From assembly GCA_903861835.1 (NCBI GenBank), contig CAIOVX010000060.1, positions 1 through 64,000 on the forward strand: 64,000 nt of DNA, read 5' to 3'. This DNA is from Candidatus Firestoneibacteriota bacterium (lineage in GTDB: Bacteria > Oederibacteriota > D2-FULL-39-29 > CAIOVX01). The first letter of the stretch is position 1. Every line of letters begins with the position of its first letter. The notes beneath the pieces are model-generated. The model was given only the letters and a program-made list of their open reading frames with translations. It ran no database searches and was not told the DNA's origin. Positions 35,055 through 44,500 of this stretch are shown in pieces. The translations under genes were made by a program, and so were the position numbers.

Positions 35055-36656
35055 CTATTTTGCAGGGACGGCAGGGATATCTTTTTTCTGCGCGCCCCTC
35101 ATTATCGCTTCAATATATGTCTTTATCTCGGCAATGCCAAGAAGATGCGCAAGAGAGGCAAACACCCCTATACCGGCGAGAATACAAACAAGGACCTGGA
35201 CCAACCGCAGCCACAGTTTCTGCGGTTCTCCGAAGAGGGAAGAAATGCCCCAGCAGGCCAGTCCCATTAGCAGCGCGGCAAAACCTATTTTTAGAAAAGA
35301 AAGGAATATATCCTTTTCTTCCAGAGGCCCCAGCTTCCTCCGCAGCATAATAAAAAGCAGGACAAAATTATATACCGAGGCGACAGTATTGGCCGCGGCC
35401 AGACCGATAAAACCGTACGGTCCCATAAGGATCATGGAAAGCAATATGTTTATTATTATTGCGGAGACGCTGATGATAACCGGCGTCCTTGAATCTTTCA
35501 GCGCAAAAAAAGTAGGAGTAAGGAGCTTTATCAGCGAAGCAAAGAGAAGCCCCGCCGTATACCAGGAAGCCGCCCGGGAAGCCATAAGGGTATCATGCGC
35601 CCCGAACATGCCGTGACGGAAGAGCAGCGCATTTATCGGATAGGAAAGAACTATGAGTCCGGCGGTAGCGGGCAGGGCTATCAGCATATTCATTTTTATC
35701 CCGGCAGAAACAGCGTGTTTTAATTCAGCCGGCTCGTTTTTCGCCGCGTGCGCCGCGATGAGAGGGAAAATAGCCGTGGCGATGGAGACCCCAAATATTC
35801 CCATAGGCAACTGCATCAGCCGGTAGCCGTAATACAGGTAAGTCACGGCCGCAGCTCCGAGCATGGAAGCCATAATTGTATTTGCGAGCACCTGCACCTG
35901 CCCGACGGAATTGGAAAACACGGCAGGCGCCATGAGTTTCGCCATTTGTATTATTCCGGGTTCCTTCCATTTCAGTGAAGCTTTAAAACGAAAACCCTGT
36001 TTAAGGGCTTCCGGGATCTGCACCGAAAGTTGGACCAGCCCGGAAATAACCGCCCCCAGCGCCCAGACGACTATCCATTTATCGTAACTGCCGTCCTGCT
36101 TGCCGAACGCCATTATCAACCCGCCGGTTCCTATCATCACGAGGTTCCCGACGGCAGGCGCAAGCGCGGACATTGTAAATTTCTTCATGGAGTTCAGCAT
36201 ACCCATGAAAACAGCGGCAAGACCCATAAAAGCAATGAACGGAAAGAGTATCTTTGTGAGCTTAACGGTAAGAACCTGGGCGGAAGGCGCGAAACCGGGA
36301 GCCATAAATGAAACAATCGGACCTGCAAAAGCAAATCCGAACAAAATCACTGCTGAGAAGATTACCGTGAGGAGCGTTAGGACTATGGAAGCGAGGCGAA
36401 ACGCCTCCGCTTTCCCCTTTTTCTCGAAGTATTCCACAAAAGAAGGAATAAAGGCAGAACTAAGCGCTCCTTCCGCCAGCAAGTCCCTTAGCATATTCGG
36501 TATTCTGTAGGCGACAAAGAAGGCGTCCGAGACCATTCCTGCCCCGAAAAGCGCCGCGTTTATAGCATCTCTTACGTAGCCGAGCACACGGCTCAGCGCC
36601 GTAAGCGTGCTCAATACCCCAACCGAACGGGTTATGTGCCTTGTCTTTTGGTCCAT
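35055..36656 (-). CDS. murJ: Lipid II flippase MurJ (MviN)
   Basis: MurJ moves lipid-linked peptidoglycan precursor across the inner membrane. The 533-residue protein has about 14 membrane segments and opens with the family signature ALSRVLGYVRDAINAALFGA, then SDAFFVAYRIPNMLRDLLAE and GALSSAFIPSF. The central cavity arginines are in these motifs. The start ATG has GGGG just upstream. It diverges from rpsT, with about 55 bases between the murJ ATG and the -35 box of that gene. Confidence 0.96.
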   Translation of the reverse strand: MDQKTRHITRSVGVLSTLTALSRVLGYVRDAINAALFGAGMVSDAFFVAYRIPNMLRDLLAEGALSSAFIPSFVEYFEKKGKAEAFRLASIVLTLLTVIFSAVILFGFAFAGPIVSFMAPGFAPSAQVLTVKLTKILFPFIAFMGLAAVFMGMLNSMKKFTMSALAPAVGNLVMIGTGGLIMAFGKQDGSYDKWIVVWALGAVISGLVQLSVQIPEALKQGFRFKASLKWKEPGIIQMAKLMAPAVFSNSVGQVQVLANTIMASMLGAAAVTYLYYGYRLMQLPMGIFGVSIATAIFPLIAAHAAKNEPAELKHAVSAGIKMNMLIALPATAGLIVLSYPINALLFRHGMFGAHDTLMASRAASWYTAGLLFASLIKLLTPTFFALKDSRTPVIISVSAIIINILLSMILMGPYGFIGLAAANTVASVYNFVLLFIMLRRKLGPLEEKDIFLSFLKIGFAALLMGLACWGISSLFGEPQKLWLRLVQVLVCILAGIGVFASLAHLLGIAEIKTYIEAIMRGAQKKDIPAVPAK

Positions 36657-36711
36657 TTTCCCCTTTATCAGCCTTCTTAAACCCGCCCAACCCTCGAATA
36701 ATGCTGTTTTG

Positions 36712-36740
36712 TTGACTTTGACACGCTCTTTTGCTATACT
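36712..36740 (+). promoter_or_regulatory. Promoter of rpsT
   Basis: TTGACT (36712-36717) and TATACT (36735-36740) are 17 bases apart, about 36 bases before the rpsT start. Confidence 0.75.
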
Positions 36741-36776
36741 ACACCTGCTGTTTTTTAAAATCTCAGGAGGTGTATT

Positions 36777-37037
36777 TTGCCGGTAACGAAATCAGCAACA
36801 AAAGAAGCAAGAAAAACAAAGAAAAAACACTTGAGGATGGTCTCATTCAAGACCCGTTTGAAGACCCTCAATAAAAAGATACTTTCCTCAAAGAAAGCGG
36901 ATGAGGCCAAGAAACTTCTTGATTCCTTCCTCCCGGAGATTCAGAGATACGCCCTGAAGAATGTAATCCACAAAAACAAAGCAAGCAGGATGATCTCAAA
37001 GCTCCAGAAGTACGTCAACTCTCTTTCTAAAAAATAG
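36777..37037 (+). CDS. rpsT: 30S ribosomal protein S20
   Basis: S20 is a helical 16S rRNA-binding protein of the small subunit. The 86-residue, Lys-rich sequence shows the family pattern: SATKEARKTKKKHLRMVSFK at the N-terminus and the helix VIHKNKASRMISKLQKYVNS near the C-terminus. It starts with TTG; AGGAGG at 36765-36770 six bases upstream fixes this choice, and E. coli rpsT also starts with a non-ATG codon. It is the only plus-strand gene in the left 49 kb and its last 11 bases overlap the end of holA tail-to-tail. Confidence 0.97.
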   Translation: MPVTKSATKEARKTKKKHLRMVSFKTRLKTLNKKILSSKKADEAKKLLDSFLPEIQRYALKNVIHKNKASRMISKLQKYVNSLSKK

Positions 37038-38046
37038 TAAGATTATAGATAATACGTTCAATGGAAGGCTGCGGAAGCAGCCTTCCTGTTTTATAGGAAG
37101 TATCGGCCTTCGCGAGAGTCGTGAAGGCCCTTTTTATGTCGTTTTCGGTAAGGTGCTTGGCGCTTTCACAGGTCCTGTTCCACATCCAGGCATTCAGCCC
37201 AAGTTGTTTAAACGCCGCGTCTCTGCTCATTCCGGATTTTTCCAAACGCCTGATATTCCAGAGATTAATATAGTTAAAGTTGAGCGCGCCCATTACCGCG
37301 AGACAAGCGGTTTCCGGCCGGTTGTGGTCGAAAATATTGTAGAAGATTTTCATGGCTTCGGAGAAGTTTTTTGCTATGATGGCTGTTGAAAGGTCCCAGA
37401 ACTCATTTATGTCCGTATCGCTTACCAGATATTTCACGTCCTGCAATTCCAGTTTCTCCTTCTTGCCGGCAAATATTATGAGTTTTTCTGCTTCGGACTC
37501 CAGTTCCCTGACATCACCGTTTGCCCGGTCCATCACGACCGAAGCTGCCTCGGCAGAGATTGACTTGCCGGCGGCTTTCAGGCGGGCCGAGAGGCGCTCT
37601 CTTAGGCTGCTCTCGTCAGAAGGATTAAAACACAGGATTATCTCGCAGAACCGGCTGAACTCGGAGTACTGCTTCTTGCTCAGGTCCTTCCCGCCGGAGA
37701 CCGTATCCTTGGTGATAAGCAGGAGACAGGCGTCAAACTTTGACGGAGTTTTATAAACTTCCTGCAGATACTCGGTGAGCCTGTTGCTGTTCTCGATATA
37801 GAGTTCCTCATAGTTCTTAAGCACGAGGACTCTTTTTTCCGCGAGGAACGGAGCCGTCTTCAGTTTCTCGTCAAGATTGAGAAAATAATCCGCCGTGAGG
37901 TCAGAACAATTGATGGCTTCAAAGTTAAGGTCTCTCGCGCTCCTGTCGGGGAGAATTCCATCTATGATTTCCGCGGCTTTTGCCTCTTTCGTGAAGCTGT
38001 CGTCGCCGGCTATGAAATACGCGGGCTTAGTAGTTTTCCCAGCCAT
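37027..38046 (-). CDS. holA: DNA polymerase III delta subunit
   Basis: HolA (delta) opens the sliding clamp within the clamp loader. The 339-residue protein carries YFIAGDDSFTKEAKAAEI at the N-terminus (position of the degenerate ATPase loop). A clamp-contact region with LFxxxRVLVL-like sequence follows (FLAEKRVLVLKNYEEL). The late helical domain includes LLPQPSIERIIYNL. It overlaps lptE by 20 bases. The order leuS-lptE-holA also occurs in E. coli. Its 3' end is overlapped by rpsT and by the rpsT terminator. Confidence 0.92.
   Translation of the reverse strand: MAGKTTKPAYFIAGDDSFTKEAKAAEIIDGILPDRSARDLNFEAINCSDLTADYFLNLDEKLKTAPFLAEKRVLVLKNYEELYIENSNRLTEYLQEVYKTPSKFDACLLLITKDTVSGGKDLSKKQYSEFSRFCEIILCFNPSDESSLRERLSARLKAAGKSISAEAASVVMDRANGDVRELESEAEKLIIFAGKKEKLELQDVKYLVSDTDINEFWDLSTAIIAKNFSEAMKIFYNIFDHNRPETACLAVMGALNFNYINLWNIRRLEKSGMSRDAAFKQLGLNAWMWNRTCESAKHLTENDIKRAFTTLAKADTSYKTGRLLPQPSIERIIYNLTIF
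37063..37092 (+). terminator. rpsT terminator embedded in the holA coding region
   Basis: GGAAGGCTGC and GCAGCCTTCC are perfect complements around a GGAA loop, followed by TGTTTT. It lies 26 bases after the rpsT stop and inside the last codons of holA on the other strand, where it encodes LLPQPS. Confidence 0.88.
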
Positions 38047-38557
38047 AAATAACCCTGTTTAGGCAGGCTACTGCCATGTTATTGAAAATCCTCTGTCTCG
38101 CTTCGTTCTCTGTTTCTATGCGTGTCGTCGCAATGTTCGCGTTGCTGCCGGAAACATTGTAAGTTGTCGTGCCGCCGGTTATTCCCCCAAGCTCCTTCTG
38201 TTCCCAGCTCACTTTCCCGGTAGACAGTTCTGTTAATTTCAAGTCCAGCACAAGCTTGAGCTTGTACTGAATTATAACGTTGTTGACGTCATAGAGCATC
38301 GGCTGAAGCGTGTACTGCCTTATGCTCCCCTCGAGCATTATGTCCGCCTTTTCCCGGGAGACGACTTCAAGCCTGCCGTCAACCATGAATTGCTTTATGA
38401 CGGCGTTGGTAAACCCCGTTTGCAGGTCATACTGCGTTGTTCTGTTGGCGAAGGTAGGTATGAATATCTTTTTTACCTGCTCCGGCAACACCGGTTTCAT
38501 GGAAGCGCAACCACAAAGTAGCGCGGCTACTGCCGCCCAAATAGCTATCTTTTTCAT
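38027..38557 (-). CDS. lptE: LPS-assembly lipoprotein LptE-like
   Basis: LptE plugs the LptD outer-membrane channel that inserts LPS. The 176-residue protein has a lipoprotein signal with LLCGC and the acylated Cys at 17. The body matches the broad LptE family: KIFIPTFANRTTQYDLQTGF, ADIMLEGSIRQYTLQP, and a C-terminal NNMAVACLNRVIYGW. Position between leuS and holA supports the call. GGAGG lies five bases before the ATG. Confidence 0.85.
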   Translation of the reverse strand: MKKIAIWAAVAALLCGCASMKPVLPEQVKKIFIPTFANRTTQYDLQTGFTNAVIKQFMVDGRLEVVSREKADIMLEGSIRQYTLQPMLYDVNNVIIQYKLKLVLDLKLTELSTGKVSWEQKELGGITGGTTTYNVSGSNANIATTRIETENEARQRIFNNMAVACLNRVIYGWENY

Positions 38558-38584
38558 TAGGCCCTCCGTATGATTTTCTCAAGC

Positions 38585-41059
38585 TCAGACAACAATATTG
38601 ACGAGCTTGTTTTTGACGACAATAATATTCTTTGGCATTTTCCCGCCAAGCGCTTCCGTAACCTTCCCGTCCTTCAAGGCAAGTTCTTTTACCTGCCCGT
38701 CGGACAATCCGGCCGGAACCGTTATCTTGCTCTTAACCTTGCCGTTCACCTGCAGAACTATTACAGCGCTTTCGTCGGCAATGAAAGCCGCGTCGTGGAC
38801 CGGGAAACTCTGAAGGAAAATACTTTCTTTTCCGCCGGCTTTCTCCCAGTACTCCTCTGCGTTATGCGGCATAAAAGGAGCCAGGCAAAGCAGTATGTCC
38901 TTCATAACCAGGCCCATAACCCTGTCAAAATCCTGCTTCGCTTTACCAGCCTCAGGTTCTTTTAGCGAGTACAGATAATTTACGAACTCCATCAAGGCCG
39001 CAATAGCGGTATTAAAGTGAAAGCTATTCTCAATATCGTCCCTGACTTTTTTAACGGTCTTGTTCAACGCCACATAAAGGTTTTTCGGTTCTTTTTCGAG
39101 TTTCGCGCCGTCGATTGCAGCCGGGGCGCTCTTTAAGAGCTCCATCCTCGGATCAATGAATCTCTGGACGCGCCCCAAAAACCTATGGATGCCCTCTATC
39201 CCCTGGTCGCTCCATTCAAGTTCTTTCTCCGGCGGCGCGGCAAAGAGAATCAGGCCCCGCACCGTATCGGCCCCGTATTTTTCTATAAGCGGGTCAGCCA
39301 GCACAACATTACCTTTTGACTTGGACATTACGGCGCCGTCTTTGAGCACCATGCCCTGCGTAAAAAGATTTGTAAAGGGTTCGTTAAAAGCGATATACCC
39401 GAGGTCAAAGAGCACTTTTGTAAAGAACCTGGAGTAGAGCAGGTGCAGTATGGCGTGTTCAATACCGCCAACGTACTGGTCAACAGGGAGCCAGTAATTA
39501 GCCTTCTCTTTTGAGAAGGCCTCATTAGCATTCTTCGCGTCGGCATAACGCAGGAAGTACCACGAGGAACAGATGAAAGTGTTCATGGTATCGGTTTCCC
39601 TGCGCGCCTCACCGCCGCATTTAGGGCAGGTGGTTTCGACAAACTCTTTTATCGCGGCCAGCGGAGACGCGGCGCCGGTCGGTTTAAAATTAACGGTGTG
39701 CGGAAGTTTTACCGGCAGGTCTTTTTCCGGAACGGGAACTATCCCGCACTTGTCGCAGTAAATAACCGGAATCGGGGCTCCCCAGTAACGCTGGCGGGAA
39801 ATGAGCCAGTCACGGAGCTTAAACTTCACGGTCTTTGTCCCCCAGCCTTTTTCCGCAATCCAGTCAGCAATAGCAGGAAGGCCTTTCGCGCTCGGCAGGC
39901 CGTCAAATTGGCCGGAATTCACCTGCGCTCCCTGCGCCACAAAGGCCTCTTCCATTTCCTTAGCGTCGAGTCCGCTCTCTTTTGGTTCAATAACTACTTT
40001 GACCGGCAGCCCGTATTCCTTCGCAAACAGGAAGTCCCTCTGGTCGTGCGCGGGAACTGCCATCACAGCGCCGGTTCCGTACTCCAGCAGGACATAATTA
40101 GCGACAAAGATGGGGACCGCTTCGCCGTTAACCGGATTGACCGCGTGCTTCCCGATGAAGAAACCTTCTTTCTTTGAAGTCTCGGAGGTCCTGTCCATTT
40201 CGGTCGCCATTTTCAATTTTCCGGCGAACTCGTTAACTTTCGCTTCGAATTCCGTTCCTTTGACAAGTTTTTTTACGAGCGGGTGTTCCGGAGCAATAAC
40301 CAGGTAGGTAACCCCGAAAATGGTGTCTATCCTGGTGGTATAAACCGGAAGTTCATCGCCGGTTTCTTTGACCTTAAACTTTATCTCAACGCCGAAGGAC
40401 TTGCCTATCCAGTTCTCCTGCATAACTTTGACTTTCTCAGGCCAGCCGGAAAGCCCCTTCAAGTCTTCCAGCAGCCGGTCGGCGTAATCTGTTATTTTGA
40501 AAAACCACTGCTCAAGTTCCTTCTTCGTCACCGGCGTCTTGCATCTCCAGCAGGCTCCGTCGATAACTTCTTCATTGGCCGTTACCGTCATGCATTTCGG
40601 GCACCAGTTGGCCTCTTTCTTTTTCTTATAAGCCAGCCCTTTCTCAAGAAACTTAAGGAAGAGCCACTGAGTCCACCGGTAGTAGTCGGGCTCGCAGGTC
40701 GTTACCTCTCTGGACCAGTCATAGCAGATGCCTATGTTCTTAAGCTGCTGCGTCATCACGGCTATGTTATTCTTGGTCCATTCAGCAGGGTGAACATTGA
40801 ATTTTATGGCCGCGTTCTCGGCCGGAAGCCCGAAAGCGTCCCAACCCATAGGGTGCATAACATTAAAACCCTGCATCTTCTTGTAGCGGGCAATAACATC
40901 GCCTATGACGTAGTTCTTGCAGTGCCCCATATGGAGCTTGCTGCCCGAAGGATACGGAAACATCATAAGCACATAGTATTTTTTTGTGTTTGAAAGGTCT
41001 TCTGCTTTAAAAAGCCCGGTCTCTTCCCAGTATTTTTGCCACTTCTGTTCCAACGTCAT
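38585..41059 (-). CDS. leuS: Leucyl-tRNA synthetase
   Basis: LeuS charges tRNA-Leu and edits mischarged products. The class I signatures are present: the HIGH box as [14 protein letters not shown] near residue 40 and the KMSKS box as [13 protein letters not shown]1 editing domain lies between them ([20 protein letters not shown]), and zinc-knuckle Cys pairs occur ([12 protein letters not shown]...[12 protein letters not shown]). The 824-residue length is usual. GGGGTCAGC precedes the ATG. The leader contains a palindromic repeat element rather than a recognisable T-box. Confidence 0.98.
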   Translation of the reverse strand: MTLEQKWQKYWEETGLFKAEDLSNTKKYYVLMMFPYPSGSKLHMGHCKNYVIGDVIARYKKMQGFNVMHPMGWDAFGLPAENAAIKFNVHPAEWTKNNIAVMTQQLKNIGICYDWSREVTTCEPDYYRWTQWLFLKFLEKGLAYKKKKEANWCPKCMTVTANEEVIDGACWRCKTPVTKKELEQWFFKITDYADRLLEDLKGLSGWPEKVKVMQENWIGKSFGVEIKFKVKETGDELPVYTTRIDTIFGVTYLVIAPEHPLVKKLVKGTEFEAKVNEFAGKLKMATEMDRTSETSKKEGFFIGKHAVNPVNGEAVPIFVANYVLLEYGTGAVMAVPAHDQRDFLFAKEYGLPVKVVIEPKESGLDAKEMEEAFVAQGAQVNSGQFDGLPSAKGLPAIADWIAEKGWGTKTVKFKLRDWLISRQRYWGAPIPVIYCDKCGIVPVPEKDLPVKLPHTVNFKPTGAASPLAAIKEFVETTCPKCGGEARRETDTMNTFICSSWYFLRYADAKNANEAFSKEKANYWLPVDQYVGGIEHAILHLLYSRFFTKVLFDLGYIAFNEPFTNLFTQGMVLKDGAVMSKSKGNVVLADPLIEKYGADTVRGLILFAAPPEKELEWSDQGIEGIHRFLGRVQRFIDPRMELLKSAPAAIDGAKLEKEPKNLYVALNKTVKKVRDDIENSFHFNTAIAALMEFVNYLYSLKEPEAGKAKQDFDRVMGLVMKDILLCLAPFMPHNAEEYWEKAGGKESIFLQSFPVHDAAFIADESAVIVLQVNGKVKSKITVPAGLSDGQVKELALKDGKVTEALGGKMPKNIIVVKNKLVNIVV

Positions 41060-41082
41060 GCTGACCCCTTTTATTTCGTTTA

Positions 41083-41158
41083 TGCCGAAGAACCCCCGCC
41101 ATTCATGGCGGACGGGATGTCCGCCAAAGGCGGATCCGCCTACGGCGGAAATTCGGCA
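41083..41158. repeat. Palindromic element with TGCCGAA ends, copy 1
   Basis: On the minus strand it runs from TGCCGAATTTCCGCC to GGGGGTTCTTCGGCA. Terminal TGCCGAA/TTCGGCA and several internal GGCGGA/TCCGCC palindromes can pair. The copy at 57668-57712 has the same ends. It lies in the leuS leader, about 25 bases upstream of the ATG. Confidence 0.75.
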
Positions 41159-41176
41159 CTAATAATTTCATCCTTA

Positions 41177-41210
41177 TAACAGAGACACCCCGCACTTCAG
41201 GCCGGGGAGG
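41177..41210. repeat. GC-rich hairpin between fmdB-like gene and leuS
   Basis: CCCCGCACTTCAGGCCGGGG can form a CCCC/GGGG-closed hairpin on either strand. No T-run follows, so it is not a standard terminator. Confidence 0.45.
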
Positions 41211-41244
41211 CTACTTATTGCTTCTGCTGACAGCCGACGCGGAA

Positions 41245-41565
41245 TTATTTCTTTGCGGCAGAATCTTTTTTAGGTTTCGTAGCCGGCTTGCTTTCAGTTT
41301 TCTTTTCAGATTTGCCTTCGGCGGGCTTTGCGTCCTTTTCCGCGGCCGGCTTGCTTTCCGGCTTCTGGGTTGAAGAACTCTCTGAGGATTTATTCTTGTA
41401 GTCGTTCACATAAAAACCGGAACCCTTAAAAACAAAGCCGGCGGCACTCATCTTCTTGGACGCGGTACCCCTGCATTTAGGGCATTTCATAGTCTTCACA
41501 TTGCTGTTTTGCAGTTCTTCAAACTCGTTGCCGCATTTTTTGCAGCGGTACTCATAAATTGGCAT
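41245..41565 (-). CDS. FmdB-family zinc ribbon protein
   Basis: The N-terminus, MPIYEYRCKKCGNEFEEL followed by KCPKC, is the standard FmdB/CxxC_CxxC_SSSS zinc ribbon, with AAGFVFKGSGFYVNDYK closing the domain. The remaining ~45 residues are a Lys/Ala/Pro/Glu/Ser-rich disordered tail. The family function is poorly defined (small regulatory or chaperone-like zinc protein). It starts 19 bases after the Cache/coiled-coil gene and may share its transcript. Confidence 0.88.
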   Translation of the reverse strand: MPIYEYRCKKCGNEFEELQNSNVKTMKCPKCRGTASKKMSAAGFVFKGSGFYVNDYKNKSSESSSTQKPESKPAAEKDAKPAEGKSEKKTESKPATKPKKDSAAKK

Positions 41566-41583
41566 ATTGTTTGTGTCCTTGTC

Positions 41584-44500
41584 TCAGGATAGAAGTGATA
41601 TTATTTCCTGTTCACCGGCCGAAGCGCGGAGAACTTTCTTGTCCTTGAAGAACGGGTCGCCGGCTGAAGTTCCCAGCCCGCAGAAGATCAGGCGTTTCTC
41701 AAAATTCTTGTCCGCCTTGACGATATTGGCGTAAAGTTCCCGCGGATCCATATCCGGCAGGGCGCTGCCGAGGAAAACATAATTGTAATTTCCGAGCGCG
41801 AGCTTCTGCGTGGCGGACTTGCCGGTTCTTGCGATGTAAAGGGTAAATCCCATACCGTAGAGCATATCACCGAAGGCCTTGATCACGCTGCCCTCGTCAT
41901 CGACTATAAGAATATTGCTCTCTTTCGGAGCAACCTTGAAAGTCTTTTTTTCCGCTGCCTCAAGAGGCTTGAAAGCCGGGGCCGCGCCGGCGCGATCAAA
42001 GTTCTTTACAAGATCGCGATTCTCCCCTCGGGCAAGCGCTTCGAGCGCGATGTTCTTCTTAAGCGCGCTTTCCAGGTCACCGCCAAGACTTTCACTACGC
42101 GCTTTCAGCCCGCTGTTCTCTTTTTCCAGAACGGCAAGTTTCTCGCGCAGCGCGTCAACTTCCGCAGACGACTTCTTCGCAATCTCAGAATACTTCACGG
42201 TACTCTTATTCTTTTCCGCTTCTGCTTCGGCTTTCTTAAGTGCTTCCCTGAGCCCGAGGGCTTCCGCCGCCGCAACCTCAAGGTCCTTGATCTTAGCTTC
42301 GTAGGCTTTCTTTGCATCTTTGTCCGCCAGGCCGCGCTTCACTTCTTCCTCAAGAACGGAAACAGCTTTTTTGAGCGACGCATTTTGGTCGAATAGGGAG
42401 CGCGCTTCCGAAGCTTCAGCCTCATGCCCCTTAATCCTGATTTCAAGGGCTTTTAACGCGTTGTCCGCAGCCGCGCCGGCAATGCGCTCACGGGCTGCAG
42501 AATCTCGCAGAGAAGAGAGCTCTTTTTTTAAAGAAAGACTTTCTTCGGAAAGCGCCTGCGCCTCTTTCGCTTTCGTGTCAAGTTCCTGCGCCTTCTTCTC
42601 CAGCGCCTTTCTTTCTTCTTCGGAACCGGCCGCAACTGAGCGTTCCCGCTTTACGGCTTCCTGCAGTTCAAGGAGCGATTTTTTCAGCGAAATGTTCATT
42701 TCAGAAAGCGTTCTGCCTTCTTTTGTTCTAGCCTCAAGCTCCAGCGTTTTCTCTTCCAGCAACTTTTTCGCTTCTTCATAGCCGGTGACCGCTGCGCGGT
42801 CCTGCCGCATCACATCCTGCAGTTCAAAAAGCGATTTTCTCAATGAGGTGTTAGTGACGGTAAGAGACCGCGCCTCTTCGGCCCTCGCCTCAAGCGCCTT
42901 TATTTTCTCTTCGTAGGCCCGCCTTGAAAGTTCAAAATCAGGAGAGGAAGCAACTCCTTGTTTTAGCCGGTCCTGCAAATCTGTCACGGTTCTTTTGAGG
43001 GAAAGATTCGCCTCTTCCAGAAAGCGCGCTTTATCCTGCAACTGCCTTTTTTCGTTCTCAAACCCGGCAACACCGGGGTCTTTTTCGTTAAGTTTCAGCC
43101 TAAATTCGTCGGCTGTCCTTGAAAGTTCCCTATTCCTGCTCTCCAAGTCATTGAGCGATTTGCGCAGGAGCTCTTTTTCTCTTTCTGCATTTTTAGAAGT
43201 TTCCTCCAGCGAAGAAAGACGGTAAGAGAGGTCTCTCTTTTCTTCCCTTAGCCTGAAAAGTTCGTCCATATTCAGACCGGAGGCCGGACCCTGTGCAACC
43301 TTGCGGTTAAGCTCCATTATCTCAAGTTTCAGTTTTGATTTCTCCGACTCAAACCTGTCCAAAAGTTTGAAAGTTATATCCTTCGCCTCATTCTCAAGGG
43401 AAGCTATCCTGTTTTGTAGTTCCGCTTTTTCCCGCGCGCCCCCCCGCAGTTCCTCGGACATCCTGAGCTTCGCGTCCTCTATTTCCTTGACCTTCGAGAA
43501 CATCCCCTGTTTTTCAAGGTTCATCCTTGAGGTCAAAGTTCTCTCAAGCTCGCCGCGCTTTTCTTCAAGGTCGCGCATCTTTTCAGCCAGCAGCCAGCTT
43601 TCGTCGAGAGCGGCCTTAAGCCTCGTCTCCGCTTCCGTCCTTGCTTCCCGCTCCTGCTCGAGTTTTGCGGAGTAGGTCTGGCGGTCTTTCTCCGCTTCTT
43701 CCCTGTTCAGCATGCCGCCGGAAAAAGATACCGGGCGTTTTCTGTTACTCTCCAGTTCCGCCTGTAGTTTCCTGAGCGTGCTTTGGAGATTGGCGTTTGT
43801 GTTCTCAAGCGAGAATATCTTGTCCTTCAGGTCCTTGCGGTCCTTGTCAAAAACAGGGTCCTGCTCATGGCCAAAAGCCGGCGGTTCCGGTTTTTCCTCA
43901 GAAGTAAACATTAGCAACATAACCGAGAGCAATGCAATCACGCACGCGGTAAAGATGGCCGGCTGAACCCAGGCCGCCTGCCGGAAATCCCCGGGAACAT
44001 CAAGCGTGAGATTCCCTGCCGCCTGGCTCTCAAATTCAGCGGAATTTACAAAGAGACAGAAGGACATATTTGCGGTCTCCACTGGGAAGCTGAAGGCCCT
44101 GTAGGATACGCCGTCAATATCCACTTTCGAAATTCCGGCTTCTTTTGTAAGATAGTTTGATTTGACCAGCCCTGCAAGTGTTCCGGAGGAAAGGAGCGAG
44201 AGGTCAAGCTTTCTTTCGTTCTTCTCCTCGGGAGAACATTTGAGAGTCTTGTAACCTAACGGCGAAGTTGAAAGAAGTTTTCCTTCGAGACTTATAAATA
44301 CCGGAAAGGAATTTGAATACTTAAATTTCTTGTAGAGTATACTCTCGAATAGGTCGTTCAGGGAAACTTCCGCGCCAATTACGCCTTTATAGGCTCCCCT
44401 GGCGTATACCGGCACATAGAAAGTCAGCGCCCAGGACTTTGCTGCCGCGCTCCAATAGGGCGCGCTCCAGGACTCCAGTTTCTTCTGGTTGTACTTCGGG

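Noticed and set aside
36718-36740. TTGACA at 36718-36723 as the rpsT -35 box
   Set aside because: It leaves only 11 bases to TATACT; the overlapping TTGACT at 36712 gives the proper 17.
41060-41244. T-box riboswitch upstream of leuS
   Set aside because: No T-box (GGTGG-type bulge sequence) or terminator/antiterminator pair is visible; the region is a palindromic repeat and a GC hairpin.
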